Source: Actinomycetes bacterium (GTDB taxonomy: Bacteria > Actinomycetota > Acidimicrobiia > Acidimicrobiales > Bog-793). From it: a stretch of DNA of 41,202 nt. Below the pieces are notes generated by a model, which worked only from the letters and a program-made list of their open reading frames with translations, made no database searches and was not told where the DNA came from. How positions within the stretch are numbered: the first letter of the stretch is position 1; each line of letters opens with the position of its first letter. The stretch lies in contig JAJYVX010000008.1 of NCBI GenBank assembly GCA_021791795.1, positions 1 through 41,202 of the forward strand, read 5' to 3'. Both the position numbers and the translations under genes were made by a program. Of the stretch, positions 15,096 through 22,809 are shown in pieces.

Positions 15096-15987
15096 GCGCG
15101 TCACCGTGACCGTCGAGGGGCACGAGATCACCCTCTCGAACCTGGAGAAGGTTCTCTACTCGGCAACCGGCTTCACCAAGGGCGAGATGCTCGACTACTA
15201 CGCGAACGTCGCCCCGGTGATGCTTCCCCACCTGAGGGACCGTCCGCTCACGGTGAAGCGCTTCCCCGACGGCGTCGAGACCAAGGGCTTCATCGAGAAG
15301 AACCTGCCGCGGCACGCGCCCGCTTGGATTGGGACGGTCGAGCTGCCGCGAAAGGGCTCGGGGCGGGAGACGACGACCTTTCCTCTCGCGAACGGGGTGG
15401 CCGAGCTGATCTGGTTCGTGAACATGGCCGCCGTGGAATTCCACACTCCCATGTGGCGCGTCGACCTGCGGCGCCGTCCGAAGCATCCCGACATGATCGT
15501 GTTCGACCTCGACCCCGGTGCGCCCGCGACGATCGTCGAGTGCTGCGAGGTCGCAGCACTTCTCCAGGCGAGGCTCGCGAAAGACGGCATCGAGCTGTTG
15601 CCGAAGACGTCGGGGGCGAAGGGCCTGCAGTTGTACGGTCGCGTCGCCGGCCACCGCTTCGGCGGAGACGGGGTGAACGAGTACGCCCATCACGTCGCAC
15701 GCTCCGTCGAGCAGCAGGCCCCCGATCTGGTCGTCTCACTCATGAAGCGGTCGCTTCGCGAGAAGAGGGTCCTCATCGACTGGAGCCAGAACAGTCCGGC
15801 GAAGACGACCGTGACCCCGTATTCCCTTCGCGCCGTGGGCCGGCCGTCGGTCTCGACTCCTGTCTCCTGGCACGAGGTCGAGGCGTGCGCACGGAGCGGG
15901 GAGGGCGAGAGGCTGCGCTTCGCCCCGCAAGAGGTCATCGCCCGGGTGGAGAAGGACGGTGACCTCTTCGCCCCCTTGGCCGGCTAG
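15085..15987 (+). CDS. ligD: LigD polymerase domain (NHEJ primase-polymerase)
   Basis: A 300-residue stand-alone LigD POL domain of the archaeo-eukaryotic primase fold. It adds nucleotides, often ribonucleotides, at broken ends before ligation. The catalytic acidic residues are D141 and D143 (VFDLDPGAP), plus D232 (VLIDWSQNSPAKTTV). The SGAKGLQLYGRV loop and the 5'-phosphate-binding N-terminal region (TLSNLEKVLY) are present. It begins at GTG 15085, eleven bases inside the upstream ligase gene. The order phosphoesterase-ligase-polymerase is that of fused Pseudomonas LigD, so the pair looks like a fission of that layout. Confidence 0.94.
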   Translation: MSPERVTVTVEGHEITLSNLEKVLYSATGFTKGEMLDYYANVAPVMLPHLRDRPLTVKRFPDGVETKGFIEKNLPRHAPAWIGTVELPRKGSGRETTTFPLANGVAELIWFVNMAAVEFHTPMWRVDLRRRPKHPDMIVFDLDPGAPATIVECCEVAALLQARLAKDGIELLPKTSGAKGLQLYGRVAGHRFGGDGVNEYAHHVARSVEQQAPDLVVSLMKRSLREKRVLIDWSQNSPAKTTVTPYSLRAVGRPSVSTPVSWHEVEACARSGEGERLRFAPQEVIARVEKDGDLFAPLAG

Positions 15988-16002
15988 TCACGGCCCCGGG
16001 TG

Positions 16003-16021
16003 GCCCGCTCAGCCGGCGGGC
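16003..16021 (+). terminator. GC-rich hairpin after the NHEJ operon
   Basis: GCCCGC (16003-16008) and GCGGGC (16016-16021) form a 6-bp GC stem with a 7-nt loop, 16 nt after the polymerase stop codon. No T-run follows. Likely the end of the ku-ligD-ligD transcript. Confidence 0.45.
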
Positions 16022-16063
16022 ACGCCTCTGCGTCGGTCGGCGTCAGCGTGATCCCATCCACGT

Positions 16064-16089
16064 GGGTGACACACCCTTTGCGTAGGGTG
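16064..16089 (+). promoter_or_regulatory. Alternating GGGTG/CACCC repeats before the RecB-like gene
   Basis: GGGTG (16064-16068), CACCC (16072-16076) and GGGTG (16085-16089) lie in a row, ending 8 nt before the ATG at 16098. The middle unit can pair with either flank, so two mutually exclusive hairpins can form. The last unit would also act as the Shine-Dalgarno region. An attenuation or operator role is inference. Confidence 0.3.
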
Positions 16090-16097
16090 GCCGGGAG

Positions 16098-16997
16098 ATG
16101 TCCCTACCACTCCCGGCCACCCTCACTCCGTCGAAGATCTCGGCCTTCACGAGCTGTCCGCTCTCGTTCCGTTTCTCCGTGCTCGAGCGGCTCCCGGAGC
16201 CGCCGTCGGTCCATGCCGTGAAAGGCACGCTCGTCCATCGTGCGCTCCAGCTCCTCTTCGAGGACCACCCGAGGGGGAGCCGCGACCGCCCGAGCGCCGA
16301 GGCATGCCTCTCCCGCGCCTTGAAGGAGATGCGTGAGGACGAGGAGATGAGCGCGCTCGGTCTCGACGCGGGCGAGCTCGAGCAGTTCGACCGCGACGCC
16401 TCGACGCTGCTCGACCGCTACTTCGAGCTCGAGGACCCGGACTCGGTCGACGTGGAGGGGACCGAGCTCGACCTCACCGCCGAGGTGGGCGGCCTGCGCC
16501 TGCGCGGGATCATCGACCGGCTGGACCGGGGCGAGAACGGCAGCCTCGCCGTCGTCGACTACAAGACCGGTCGTGCCCCGCGCCCCGAGCAGTCGCGCTC
16601 CCGCCTCTCCGCGTTGCAGCTGTACGCCTTCCTCTGCGAGCGCGTCCTCGGTGTGAGACCGGCCGTCGTGCGGCTCTTGTACCTGCGGGACCGTGTCGTC
16701 ATCTCGGCGGACACGACGGACCAGTCGCTGCGCGGAGTCCACCAGCGGGCGAACGCCGTCTGGGCGGCGATCGAGCGGGCCTGCGAACGGAACGACTTCA
16801 GGCCCAACGCGTCGCCGCTCTGCAAGTGGTGCTCCTTCCAGCAGCTCTGCCCGGTGTTCGGGGGCGACCCGGAAAGTGCTTCGGAGCTGGCCGGGATCCG
16901 TCTCTCCCGCAACCTCGGAGGCATCGGCCGGACCGCCGTCCCCCACGCTGCCCCGGCCGCAGCCCTCGAGGGCGACCCGGTCAAAGTCTCGGCCTGA
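16098..16997 (+). CDS. RecB-like PD-(D/E)XK nuclease with Fe-S cysteines
   Basis: A 299-residue single-domain nuclease of the RecB/Cas4-like PDDEXK superfamily. The QhXXY-type core is seen as HRALQLLFED near the start, GIIDRLDR, then VVDYKTG with D154 and K156, and SALQLYAFLC after it. C20 and the C-terminal cluster C242, C245 and C251 (CKWCSFQQLC) match the four-cysteine Fe-S cage of AddB/Cas4/RecB-family proteins. Actinobacterial genomes often carry such a stand-alone gene; a repair role is assumed, not shown. It follows the NHEJ operon after about 110 nt and a hairpin, so it is probably a separate transcript. It is not accompanied by CRISPR genes. Confidence 0.88.
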   Translation: MSLPLPATLTPSKISAFTSCPLSFRFSVLERLPEPPSVHAVKGTLVHRALQLLFEDHPRGSRDRPSAEACLSRALKEMREDEEMSALGLDAGELEQFDRDASTLLDRYFELEDPDSVDVEGTELDLTAEVGGLRLRGIIDRLDRGENGSLAVVDYKTGRAPRPEQSRSRLSALQLYAFLCERVLGVRPAVVRLLYLRDRVVISADTTDQSLRGVHQRANAVWAAIERACERNDFRPNASPLCKWCSFQQLCPVFGGDPESASELAGIRLSRNLGGIGRTAVPHAAPAAALEGDPVKVSA

Positions 16998-17018
16998 CGC
17001 GGTTACGCTGCCCGCCTG

Positions 17019-17573
17019 ATGCCGGACCTCGTGCAAGGGATGGACGCCAGGGTCGACGGCTACTTCGAGGCTCTCCGGGGCAACGCCGTGGCCGACCGCG
17101 TCTTCTACACGGCGTCCGCCCTCGGTGATTTCGGCCTGCTCTGGGTCATGCTGGCCCTTTTCCGCTCGCTGCGAGGCCGCCCGAACGACGACCGCGCAGC
17201 CGCAAGGACGCTCGTGGCGTGGGTGCTCGAGTCCGTGCTCGTCAACGTCGTCGTGAAGAGCCTCTTCGGAAGGGGCCGGCCGGTGGCTGAGGGTCTGGTG
17301 CACCCGTATCCGTTTCGCCAACCCCTCACCTCCAGCTTCCCGAGCGGTCATGCCACCGCGGCGTTCTGCTCGGCGATGCTCCTCTCCGACGGGGACGACC
17401 TCGCCCCGTTGTACTTCGCGCTGGCCCTCGTCGTCGCCCTCAGCCGGATCCACGTGAAGATCCACCACGCGTCGGACGTCGCGGCCGGAATCGTCGTAGG
17501 CACGGCCCTCGGATTCCTCGGCAGGAGGCTGAGCCCGCTTCCACCCGTGCCCCGCCAGAGCCCGGCCGACTGA
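17019..17573 (+). CDS. PAP2-family membrane phosphatase
   Basis: A 184-residue integral membrane acid phosphatase of the PAP2/type 2 phosphatidic acid phosphatase family. The three signature blocks are complete: K80...R87P88 (KSLFGRGRP), PSGH with H111, and [12 protein letters not shown] with R143, H149 and D153. About four to five helices are predicted by eye. Family members dephosphorylate phosphatidate, undecaprenyl diphosphate or decaprenyl-phosphoribose intermediates; the substrate here is open. It starts 21 nt after the nuclease gene and is followed 29 nt later by purE on the same strand. Confidence 0.88.
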   Translation: MPDLVQGMDARVDGYFEALRGNAVADRVFYTASALGDFGLLWVMLALFRSLRGRPNDDRAAARTLVAWVLESVLVNVVVKSLFGRGRPVAEGLVHPYPFRQPLTSSFPSGHATAAFCSAMLLSDGDDLAPLYFALALVVALSRIHVKIHHASDVAAGIVVGTALGFLGRRLSPLPPVPRQSPAD

Positions 17574-17602
17574 GCAGATCACCAGCCGATCAAGGAGGAG
17601 AT

Positions 17603-18109
17603 GTGTCTGTCGCCATCGTGATGGGAAGCGATTCGGACTTCCCTGTCATGTCGGAAGCCGCCAAGGCGCTCGCTTCCCTCGGCGTCGGGTACGAGATGAG
17701 GGTGCTCTCGGCTCACCGGACGCCGGACGACACCCTCGAATTCGCGAGGACCGCCGAGGCGCGCGGCATTAAGGTGCTCATAGCCGGCGCCGGCGGCGCG
17801 GCCCACCTTCCCGGAGTCATCGCAGCCGTGACGCGGCTTCCCGTCATCGGCGTCCCGATAGCCCTCGGCAAACTCGACGGGCTCGACTCGCTGCTCTCGA
17901 TCGTCCAGATGCCGAAAGGCATCCCGGTCGCGACCGTTGCCATCGACGGTGCCCGCAACGCCGGGCTGCTCGCCGGGCGCATCCTCGCCCTCTCCGACGC
18001 CTCGGTGGCGGCCGCGCTCGACCGGTTCACCGACGGGATGGTGGCCGAGGTGCGCGAGCGGGACGCCAGGCTCCAGATGAAGGCGGAGGAGCTGCGTGGC
18101 GCCGGCTGA
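17603..18109 (+). CDS. purE: N5-carboxyaminoimidazole ribonucleotide mutase PurE
   Basis: A 168-residue class I PurE, which converts N5-CAIR to CAIR in purine synthesis. Hallmarks are [11 protein letters not shown] at the N-terminus, [14 protein letters not shown] with the active-site histidine, [16 protein letters not shown] and [21 protein letters not shown]. It starts at GTG 17603 behind AAGGAGGAG; an ATG two bases upstream is out of frame. purK, its usual partner, is not adjacent. The final codons and the TGA lie inside a perfect 13-bp inverted repeat shared with the convergent LLM gene. Confidence 0.95.
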   Translation: MSVAIVMGSDSDFPVMSEAAKALASLGVGYEMRVLSAHRTPDDTLEFARTAEARGIKVLIAGAGGAAHLPGVIAAVTRLPVIGVPIALGKLDGLDSLLSIVQMPKGIPVATVAIDGARNAGLLAGRILALSDASVAAALDRFTDGMVAEVRERDARLQMKAEELRGAG

Positions 18110-18138
18110 GCGCCTCGGCTCCCCTTCAGCCGGCGCCA
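18097..18138. terminator. Perfect 13-bp inverted repeat containing both stop codons
   Basis: TGGCGCCGGCTGA (18097-18109) is exactly complementary to TCAGCCGGCGCCA (18126-18138), with a 16-nt loop. The TGA of purE ends the left arm, and the TCA (TGA on the minus strand) of the LLM gene begins the right arm. As a result both proteins end in Gly-Ala-Gly. Its strength and place make a bidirectional intrinsic terminator likely. Confidence 0.7.
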
Positions 18139-19097
18139 GGCGCCAGCAGGCGGACCGTCTCGCGTGGGTCCGTCCCGAACGGAAGAGGCATGAGGACGGG
18201 AACGGTGACGCCGCTCTCGACGTAGCGCCCTATGTGAGCACGGCACTCCGCTGCCGTGCCGTGCACGACGAGTTCGTCCACGACCTCATCGGGGATCTGG
18301 GCGAGCGCCCCCTTGCGGTCGCCTGACCGCCAGGCGCTCCACATACCTTCGAGCTTCGGGCCGCGGCCGAGCCATTCCTGGAACTTCGCGTAGACGCCGA
18401 CGTTCATGTACGAGGCGATGAGCATCTTGGACCAGTCCCGCACAGGGCCCGGATCGTCCGTCACGCACACGTAGATACGGCAGACGACCTCCTTGTTCTC
18501 GCCCATCTCGGGCAGGATCTTGCGCACGTCGTCCGCCGAGAGCCAGTTGGTGACGGTGCCGTCGGCCTCCCGTCCTGCGAGGCGGAGCATGGCGGGCCGG
18601 AGGGCGGCGATGAGGATGCGGGGGACGACGGCAGGCGGCCGCTCGAGCTTGAAGCCTTTCACGGCGAAACTCTCGTACTCCGCCGACACCTTCTCCCCCG
18701 CGAGCGCCGCCTTCAAGAAGCGGACCGTGTCGCGGTTGCGCTTGTACGGCTCGACGAACGACATGGCGTTCCAGCGTTCGACGATCACGTCCGACGAGCT
18801 CCCGACGCCGAGCGTGAAGCGTCCGGGGGCCGCCTCCGCCATCGTCGCGGCGCACATGGCGAGCGTGGCGGGCCCACGCGTGAAAGTCGGCACGATGGCG
18901 GTGCCGAGGTGCAGCCCCGGTGCCCAAGCGGCTGCCAACGCGAGAGGGGTGAACGCGTCGGTGCCGCTCGCCTCGGCACTCCAGAGGTCCGTGTAGCCGA
19001 GGTCGCGGGCCTCTTCCACGAAGGACCGGTAATCGGCGAGCGGCGTCTTGTCGTATGGGATCGTCAACCCGTAGCGCGGCGGTTCGGCTGTCGGCAC
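18126..19097 (-). CDS. LLM-class (luciferase-like) F420-dependent oxidoreductase
   Basis: A 323-residue TIM-barrel protein of the bacterial luciferase-like superfamily, which in actinobacteria mostly uses coenzyme F420. Typical segments are [20 protein letters not shown] at the N-terminus, [39 protein letters not shown] and [23 protein letters not shown]. The C-terminal part has [18 protein letters not shown]. The substrate is unknown. The start is GTG 19097; the divergent deacetylase starts 47 nt away. It shares a stop-codon dyad with purE. Confidence 0.85.
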   Translation of the reverse strand: MPTAEPPRYGLTIPYDKTPLADYRSFVEEARDLGYTDLWSAEASGTDAFTPLALAAAWAPGLHLGTAIVPTFTRGPATLAMCAATMAEAAPGRFTLGVGSSSDVIVERWNAMSFVEPYKRNRDTVRFLKAALAGEKVSAEYESFAVKGFKLERPPAVVPRILIAALRPAMLRLAGREADGTVTNWLSADDVRKILPEMGENKEVVCRIYVCVTDDPGPVRDWSKMLIASYMNVGVYAKFQEWLGRGPKLEGMWSAWRSGDRKGALAQIPDEVVDELVVHGTAAECRAHIGRYVESGVTVPVLMPLPFGTDPRETVRLLAPGAG

Positions 19098-19143
19098 CCG
19101 GCGGATCCTATGGCCGTCGCCTGCCCCGGCTACCCTCCGCAGC

Positions 19144-19980
19144 GTGACGACTCTCGCCGAGCGGCTCGGTCACGGGCCCGACGACAGGCTGCTCATAGTC
19201 AACTGCGACGACCTCGGCAGCTCCCACTCCGCCAACACGGCCGTCTACGACGCACTGCGACGCGGCGCGGGGACCTCGGCGTCGCTCATGGTCCCCTGCC
19301 CGTGGTCACGCGGGGCGGCAGCCGATTACCGGGGGGAGGACATCGGCGTCCACCTCACGCTCAACGCCGAATGGGACCTGTACCGGTGGGGGCCGATCAC
19401 GCAGGCGCCTTCGCTGCTCGACGGCGACGGCGGTTTCCCCCGCACGGTGGCAGACGTGTTCGAGCACGCCGACCTCGACGAGGTGAGGCGTGAGCTGAGG
19501 GCCCAGGTGGAGCGGGCGATCTTCTGGGGCTTCGACGTGTCCCACCTCGACTCGCACATGGGCACGCTGCAACTGCGTCCGGAGTTCTACGACGTCTACC
19601 TGGACCTTGCCGCCGAGTTCTCGTTGCCGCTACGTCTGTCGGGGGCGTCGACCGAGAGGAGGATAGGGTTCCCGTTTCGCTCTCTCGCGGCCGAGCGCGG
19701 CGTGGTGTTCCCTGACCACTTCGTGCACGTCCGCTCCGCCGGGTGCCGCGCCGACGTGAGCGCGGCTCTCGCGGACCTCGGGCGCGGGGTGACCGAGGTC
19801 TACCTGCACCCGGCGATGGACACGCCCGAGCTGCGTGCGATGTCCCCGGACTGGCAGGGCAGGGTCGACGACCACGCCTTCCTCGTCGACGAGGGGCCCG
19901 GCGGGCTGTCGGCCCTCGCCTCGGCGGCGGGTGCCGCCCTCATCGGCTACAGGGCGCTGCGCGAGGCCATGCGGGCCTGA
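19144..19980 (+). CDS. ChbG/HpnK-family (YdjC) deacetylase
   Basis: A 278-residue carbohydrate-deacetylase-like protein. The metal-binding NCDDLGSSHSAN (D22, D23, H28) near the N-terminus, then DIGVHLTLNAEWD, SHLDSHMGTL and YLHPAMDTPEL, match the YdjC/ChbG/HpnK family. That family removes acetyl groups from chito-oligosaccharides or hopanoid-linked sugars. GTG 19144. Neighbours give no substrate: an LLM oxidoreductase is divergent and an SCP2 protein convergent. The residue pattern appears complete, so an active enzyme is likely. Confidence 0.85.
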   Translation: MTTLAERLGHGPDDRLLIVNCDDLGSSHSANTAVYDALRRGAGTSASLMVPCPWSRGAAADYRGEDIGVHLTLNAEWDLYRWGPITQAPSLLDGDGGFPRTVADVFEHADLDEVRRELRAQVERAIFWGFDVSHLDSHMGTLQLRPEFYDVYLDLAAEFSLPLRLSGASTERRIGFPFRSLAAERGVVFPDHFVHVRSAGCRADVSAALADLGRGVTEVYLHPAMDTPELRAMSPDWQGRVDDHAFLVDEGPGGLSALASAAGAALIGYRALREAMRA

Positions 19981-19982
19981 CC

Positions 19983-20001
19983 CGGGCAGCAGCCCGCTGC
20001 C
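19983..20001. terminator. Hairpin between convergent deacetylase and SCP2 genes
   Basis: GGCAGC (19985-19990) pairs with GCTGCC (19996-20001) over a 5-nt loop. An alternative CGGGC-AGCA-GCCCG hairpin lies at 19983-19996. The 22-nt gap between two convergent stops is nearly filled by it. Plausible bidirectional terminator. Confidence 0.4.
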
Positions 20002-20002
20002 G

Positions 20003-20389
20003 TCAGAACTCGGTGATCGCGAGTATCTCTCCCTGGAGAGCCTTGTACTCGGGCGAGTTCGTTATGGGCAGGAGCGCCATCAGCTTCGCCATGTTCCCGG
20101 TCACCTTGACGCGGCCCTGCATGAACGCCGCGTTCGGGTCGAGCTCGCCCTTCTGGATCCTCATGGCGTCGTCGTAGCTCTCGGTGAGCGTGACCTCCGC
20201 ATCGGTCAGCTCACCGAGGTTGCTCTCGAGCAGCTTCCCGTTCTCGAGCACCCAGTAGTACTTGACGTCGCCGTCCGGGCCGCCGGTGACGACGTACTGC
20301 ATCCGCGCCGTCGCGCCGGCGCGCTCGGGCTGGGACTCAGCGAGGCTCCTGCCCTCGTCGAGCCACTCCTGGCTCAGCCACTTCGCCAT
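20003..20389 (-). CDS. SCP2 sterol-transfer-like domain protein
   Basis: A 128-residue protein consisting of one SCP-2-like lipid-binding domain. The closing motif QGRVKVTGNMAKLMALLP and the beta-rich VKYYWVLENGKL/AEVTLTESYDDAMRI core are typical. Such domains bind fatty acyl or sterol-like ligands in the cytoplasm. ATG 20389 has a near-perfect AGGAGGA ribosome-binding site. It lies downstream of mca on the same strand, separated by a 209-nt gap that holds short GGTCGC repeats. Confidence 0.85.
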   Translation of the reverse strand: MAKWLSQEWLDEGRSLAESQPERAGATARMQYVVTGGPDGDVKYYWVLENGKLLESNLGELTDAEVTLTESYDDAMRIQKGELDPNAAFMQGRVKVTGNMAKLMALLPITNSPEYKALQGEILAITEF

Positions 20390-20520
20390 CGATTCCTCCT
20401 CGGGGAGCGGGTCGCGAGCGGCGGCCCTCGTCGACGTGTCCGAACGCGGGATGTTACAACCCGGCGGGCCCGCTCACCCCGTTGGACGCGCCGACCGGAG
20501 AGGTCTGACCGCGACGAGCC

Positions 20521-20576
20521 GGTCGCTTTCCGCCAGGTCGCTCCCCCGACCGGTCGCTCTCGGCTGCCCCGGTCGC
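20521..20576. repeat. Four short GGTCGC direct repeats in the mca/SCP2 gap
   Basis: GGTCGC occurs at 20521, 20536, 20552 and 20571, each followed by a pyrimidine-rich tail, with spacings of 15, 16 and 19 bp. A 10-bp palindrome CGACCGGTCG (20547-20556) covers the third copy. The array lies after the mca stop and upstream of the SCP2 gene. It may be an operator or degenerate tandem repeat; function is inferred. Confidence 0.45.
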
Positions 20577-20598
20577 CTTCTGCCGACCGGGACCGGCC

Positions 20599-21471
20599 TC
20601 AGCGCGAGGCCGTGGCCCGGACCCCGGCGAACAGGTCGCTCTCGGGCAGGTCGGTGTCGACGAGGCTGCGTGCGAGCACGTAGTCGTCGAAGGGGTGGAT
20701 CGTCTTCGCGACCTCCGGCGGCAGGCCGAACCACCACTTCGAATTCGGGTCCACCTGCGTCGCGTGCGCCAGCAGCGACTCGCGCCGGACATCCTCGTAA
20801 CCGGCGAGGTCGATCGACGTCGTGATCCTGTCCTCCTCGTCGGGGCGCCGCGTGAACCACTCCTCGTCGTAGGGCGACTCGAGGCCGAGCTCGAGGAACT
20901 TCTGGTGGGTGAGCCACGTCCGCTTGTAGGACCACACCGTGTAGTAGAGCTTGAGCGGCTGGAACGGCTCGCCGACCTCCGGGAACAGATCGGGGTCCCC
21001 GGCCGCCTCGAACGCTCCGAGGGCCGTCTCGTGCGCCCGTATGTGGTCGGGGTGGGGGTAGCCGGTGTGGTCGTCGCCGTAGCCGACCATCACCTGGGGT
21101 CGCGCCCGGCGCACCTCGGCGACGAGCCTGGCAACCGCCGCGTCCAGCGGAGCCGCGGCGAAGCTCGCCGGGTTCCTGTTCGCCTCGCTCTCGGGCATGC
21201 CGGAGTCGCGGTAGCCGAGCATGACCACCTCGTCGTAGCCGATGACCCGGGCGGACGCGCTGAGCTCCCGGGCTCGCACGGCGGCGATGTCGGCTTTCAC
21301 CTCGGGCGTGTCCATCGCCGGGTTCAAGATGTCGCCCTCCTCGCCGCCCGTGCAGGTGACGAGGACCGTGTGGACGCCCGCCGCGTGGTACTTGGCGACC
21401 GTGCCCGGCCCCTTCGACGCCTCGTCGTCGGGATGGGCGTGCACCGTCATCAGGCACATCCGCTCCGTCAT
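20599..21471 (-). CDS. mca: Mycothiol S-conjugate amidase
   Basis: A 290-residue LmbE/PIG-L zinc amidase. Mca cleaves mycothiol S-conjugates to a mercapturic acid, which is exported, and GlcN-inositol, which is recycled. Near-diagnostic features are MTVHAHPDDEASKGPG (H13, D15, D16), VTCTGGEEGDILNPAMD and GYPHPDH with the third zinc ligand. Also present are the long Mca-specific C-terminal segment KLYYTVWSYKRTW and WWFGLPPEVAKTIHPFDDYV. Length matches Mca. The related MshB lacks the SKG following HPDDE. ATG 21471 gives the family N-terminus. It implies that the organism makes mycothiol. Confidence 0.94.
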   Translation of the reverse strand: MTERMCLMTVHAHPDDEASKGPGTVAKYHAAGVHTVLVTCTGGEEGDILNPAMDTPEVKADIAAVRARELSASARVIGYDEVVMLGYRDSGMPESEANRNPASFAAAPLDAAVARLVAEVRRARPQVMVGYGDDHTGYPHPDHIRAHETALGAFEAAGDPDLFPEVGEPFQPLKLYYTVWSYKRTWLTHQKFLELGLESPYDEEWFTRRPDEEDRITTSIDLAGYEDVRRESLLAHATQVDPNSKWWFGLPPEVAKTIHPFDDYVLARSLVDTDLPESDLFAGVRATASR

Positions 21472-21547
21472 CGGGCGAGAGGGTATCGGTGGCCCGTCGC
21501 CAGTCGGTCGGGTCCGGCCCGCCGCCCTGTCGCACACCCCGTCGCCG

Positions 21548-21553
21548 TACACT
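21548..21553 (+). promoter_or_regulatory. Candidate -10 box for the psp operon
   Basis: TACACT (21548-21553) fits the actinobacterial TANNNT -10 pattern, 62 nt before the pspA ATG. The divergent mca gene starts at 21471. No good -35 box is seen. An AGGAAGG ribosome-binding site precedes pspA. Confidence 0.3.
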
Positions 21554-21614
21554 CTCAGCAGGGACGGGGGACGTCCGAGGCCCCGGCACGCGGGGAGAGG
21601 AAGGAAGACGCTCA

Positions 21615-22529
21615 ATGGGTGTCATGAAGCGCCTGACAGGCATCGTCCAGGCCAAGGCGAACAAGGTCATGGACCGGGTGGAGGATCCACGCGACACGCT
21701 CGACCTGTCCTACGAGAAGCAGCTCGAGCAGCTCCAGCAGGTCCGCAAGGGCGTCGCCGACGTGGCCACAGCCCGCAAGCGCATCGAGCTCCAGGCCCAG
21801 CAGCTGCAGCAGTCCGCCCAGAAGCTGCAGGACCAGGCACGCCAGGCGATCTCCCAGAACCGGGAAGACCTCGCCCGGGAGGCGCTCGGCCGCAGGGCCG
21901 CCCTCGCCACCCAGCTCGAGGGCCTCAAGGCTCAGCACGACCAGCTGGTCTCCCAGCAGGACCGCCTCACCGCGACCCTCCAGACGCTCGAGTCGAGGGT
22001 GCAGGCGTTCCGCACCCAGAAGGAGACCCTCAAGGCCTCTTACACGGCCGCCCAGGCGCAGACGAACATAGGAGAGGCGATCTCCGGCATCTCCGAGTCG
22101 ATGAGCGACACCGGCCTTGCCATGCAGCGTGCACAGGACAAGATCTCCCAGATGCAGGCGCGCGCCGGCGCCATCGACGAGCTCATGGCCTCCGGCGCCC
22201 TCACCGATCTCTCCGGCAGCACCGACCCCCTCCAGGCCGAGCTCGACAAGACGACCCAGACAAACCAGGTCGAGCTTGAGCTCGCCCAGCTGAAGGGCCA
22301 GCTCGGTGCCGGCGCTCCCAGTGAGTCCCTCCCGGCCGGCGCCGCTGCCGGGGAGGCGGACAAAGGGCCCGACGGCGAGGCGGCCCAGGCCGAGCTGGTC
22401 GAGGAGACCCCCGGGACCGAGACGGCGGCGCAGCAGGCGCAGCCGGCCGCGCCGGACCGGGCCGCCAGCGGGGACGGCGAGGGCTCGGACGACCTCTTCA
22501 GCCTCGACGGCGAATCGACACAGCAATGA
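21615..22529 (+). CDS. pspA: PspA/IM30 (Vipp1) family membrane-stress protein
   Basis: A 304-residue ESCRT-III-like protein that coats stressed inner membranes. The N-terminal helix MGVMKRLTGIVQAKANKVMD is followed by EDPRDTLDLSYEKQLEQLQQ and a long coiled coil to about residue 190. A shorter helix region with AELDKTTQTNQVELELAQLK comes next. The last ~70 residues are an acidic Ala/Glu/Pro-rich disordered tail ending DDLFSLDGESTQQ, as in actinobacterial members. It is the first gene of a four-gene operon and overlaps pspAA by 4 nt (ATGA). Confidence 0.93.
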   Translation: MGVMKRLTGIVQAKANKVMDRVEDPRDTLDLSYEKQLEQLQQVRKGVADVATARKRIELQAQQLQQSAQKLQDQARQAISQNREDLAREALGRRAALATQLEGLKAQHDQLVSQQDRLTATLQTLESRVQAFRTQKETLKASYTAAQAQTNIGEAISGISESMSDTGLAMQRAQDKISQMQARAGAIDELMASGALTDLSGSTDPLQAELDKTTQTNQVELELAQLKGQLGAGAPSESLPAGAAAGEADKGPDGEAAQAELVEETPGTETAAQQAQPAAPDRAASGDGEGSDDLFSLDGESTQQ

Positions 22530-22804
22530 TCGTGCGCATCCTCGGCGAGGGGCAGTACGAGCTCGACGGCGCCATGACGAACGATCTCGACCACCTCGAC
22601 GCCCAGTTGAACGCGGCGCTCGAGGGTGGCGACCAGGCCGGTTTCGACCGGGTTCTCACAGAGCTCGTCGAGAAGATCCGCTCGGGCGGCAAAGAGCTCG
22701 AGCCTGACCGCATAGTGCCGTCGGACCTCACGGTGCCGGCCGTCGGCTCCACCATCGAGGAAGTCCGGCAGCTCCTCACATCAGAAGACCTCGGGGAGGC
22801 CTGA
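22526..22804 (+). CDS. pspAA: PspA-associated protein PspAA
   Basis: A 92-residue single-domain protein beginning MIVRILGEGQYELDG, with a hydrophilic helix (NDLDHLDAQLNAALEGGDQAGF) and a C-terminal VGSTIEEVRQLL. This matches the PspAA domain described as a PspA operon partner in actinobacteria and archaea. Its molecular role is not settled. The ATG lies in the last codons of pspA (ATGA). The htpX start follows its stop after 5 nt. Confidence 0.88.
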   Translation: MIVRILGEGQYELDGAMTNDLDHLDAQLNAALEGGDQAGFDRVLTELVEKIRSGGKELEPDRIVPSDLTVPAVGSTIEEVRQLLTSEDLGEA

Positions 22805-22809
22805 GCATC

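Noticed and set aside
16098-16997. RecB-like nuclease as Cas4 of a CRISPR system
   Set aside because: Cas4-like cysteines are present, but there are no repeats, cas1/cas2 or effector genes anywhere in the window; stand-alone RecB-like nucleases are common in actinobacteria.
16104-17582. 492-codon minus-strand open frame across the RecB-like and PAP2 genes
   Set aside because: Both + strand genes have complete catalytic motifs; the antisense frame has none and is compositionally a mirror.
20474-21697. 407-codon minus-strand open frame overlapping mca
   Set aside because: It is a different reading frame over the mca gene; the mca frame has the zinc ligands and family length, while this frame is Arg/Gly-rich noise.
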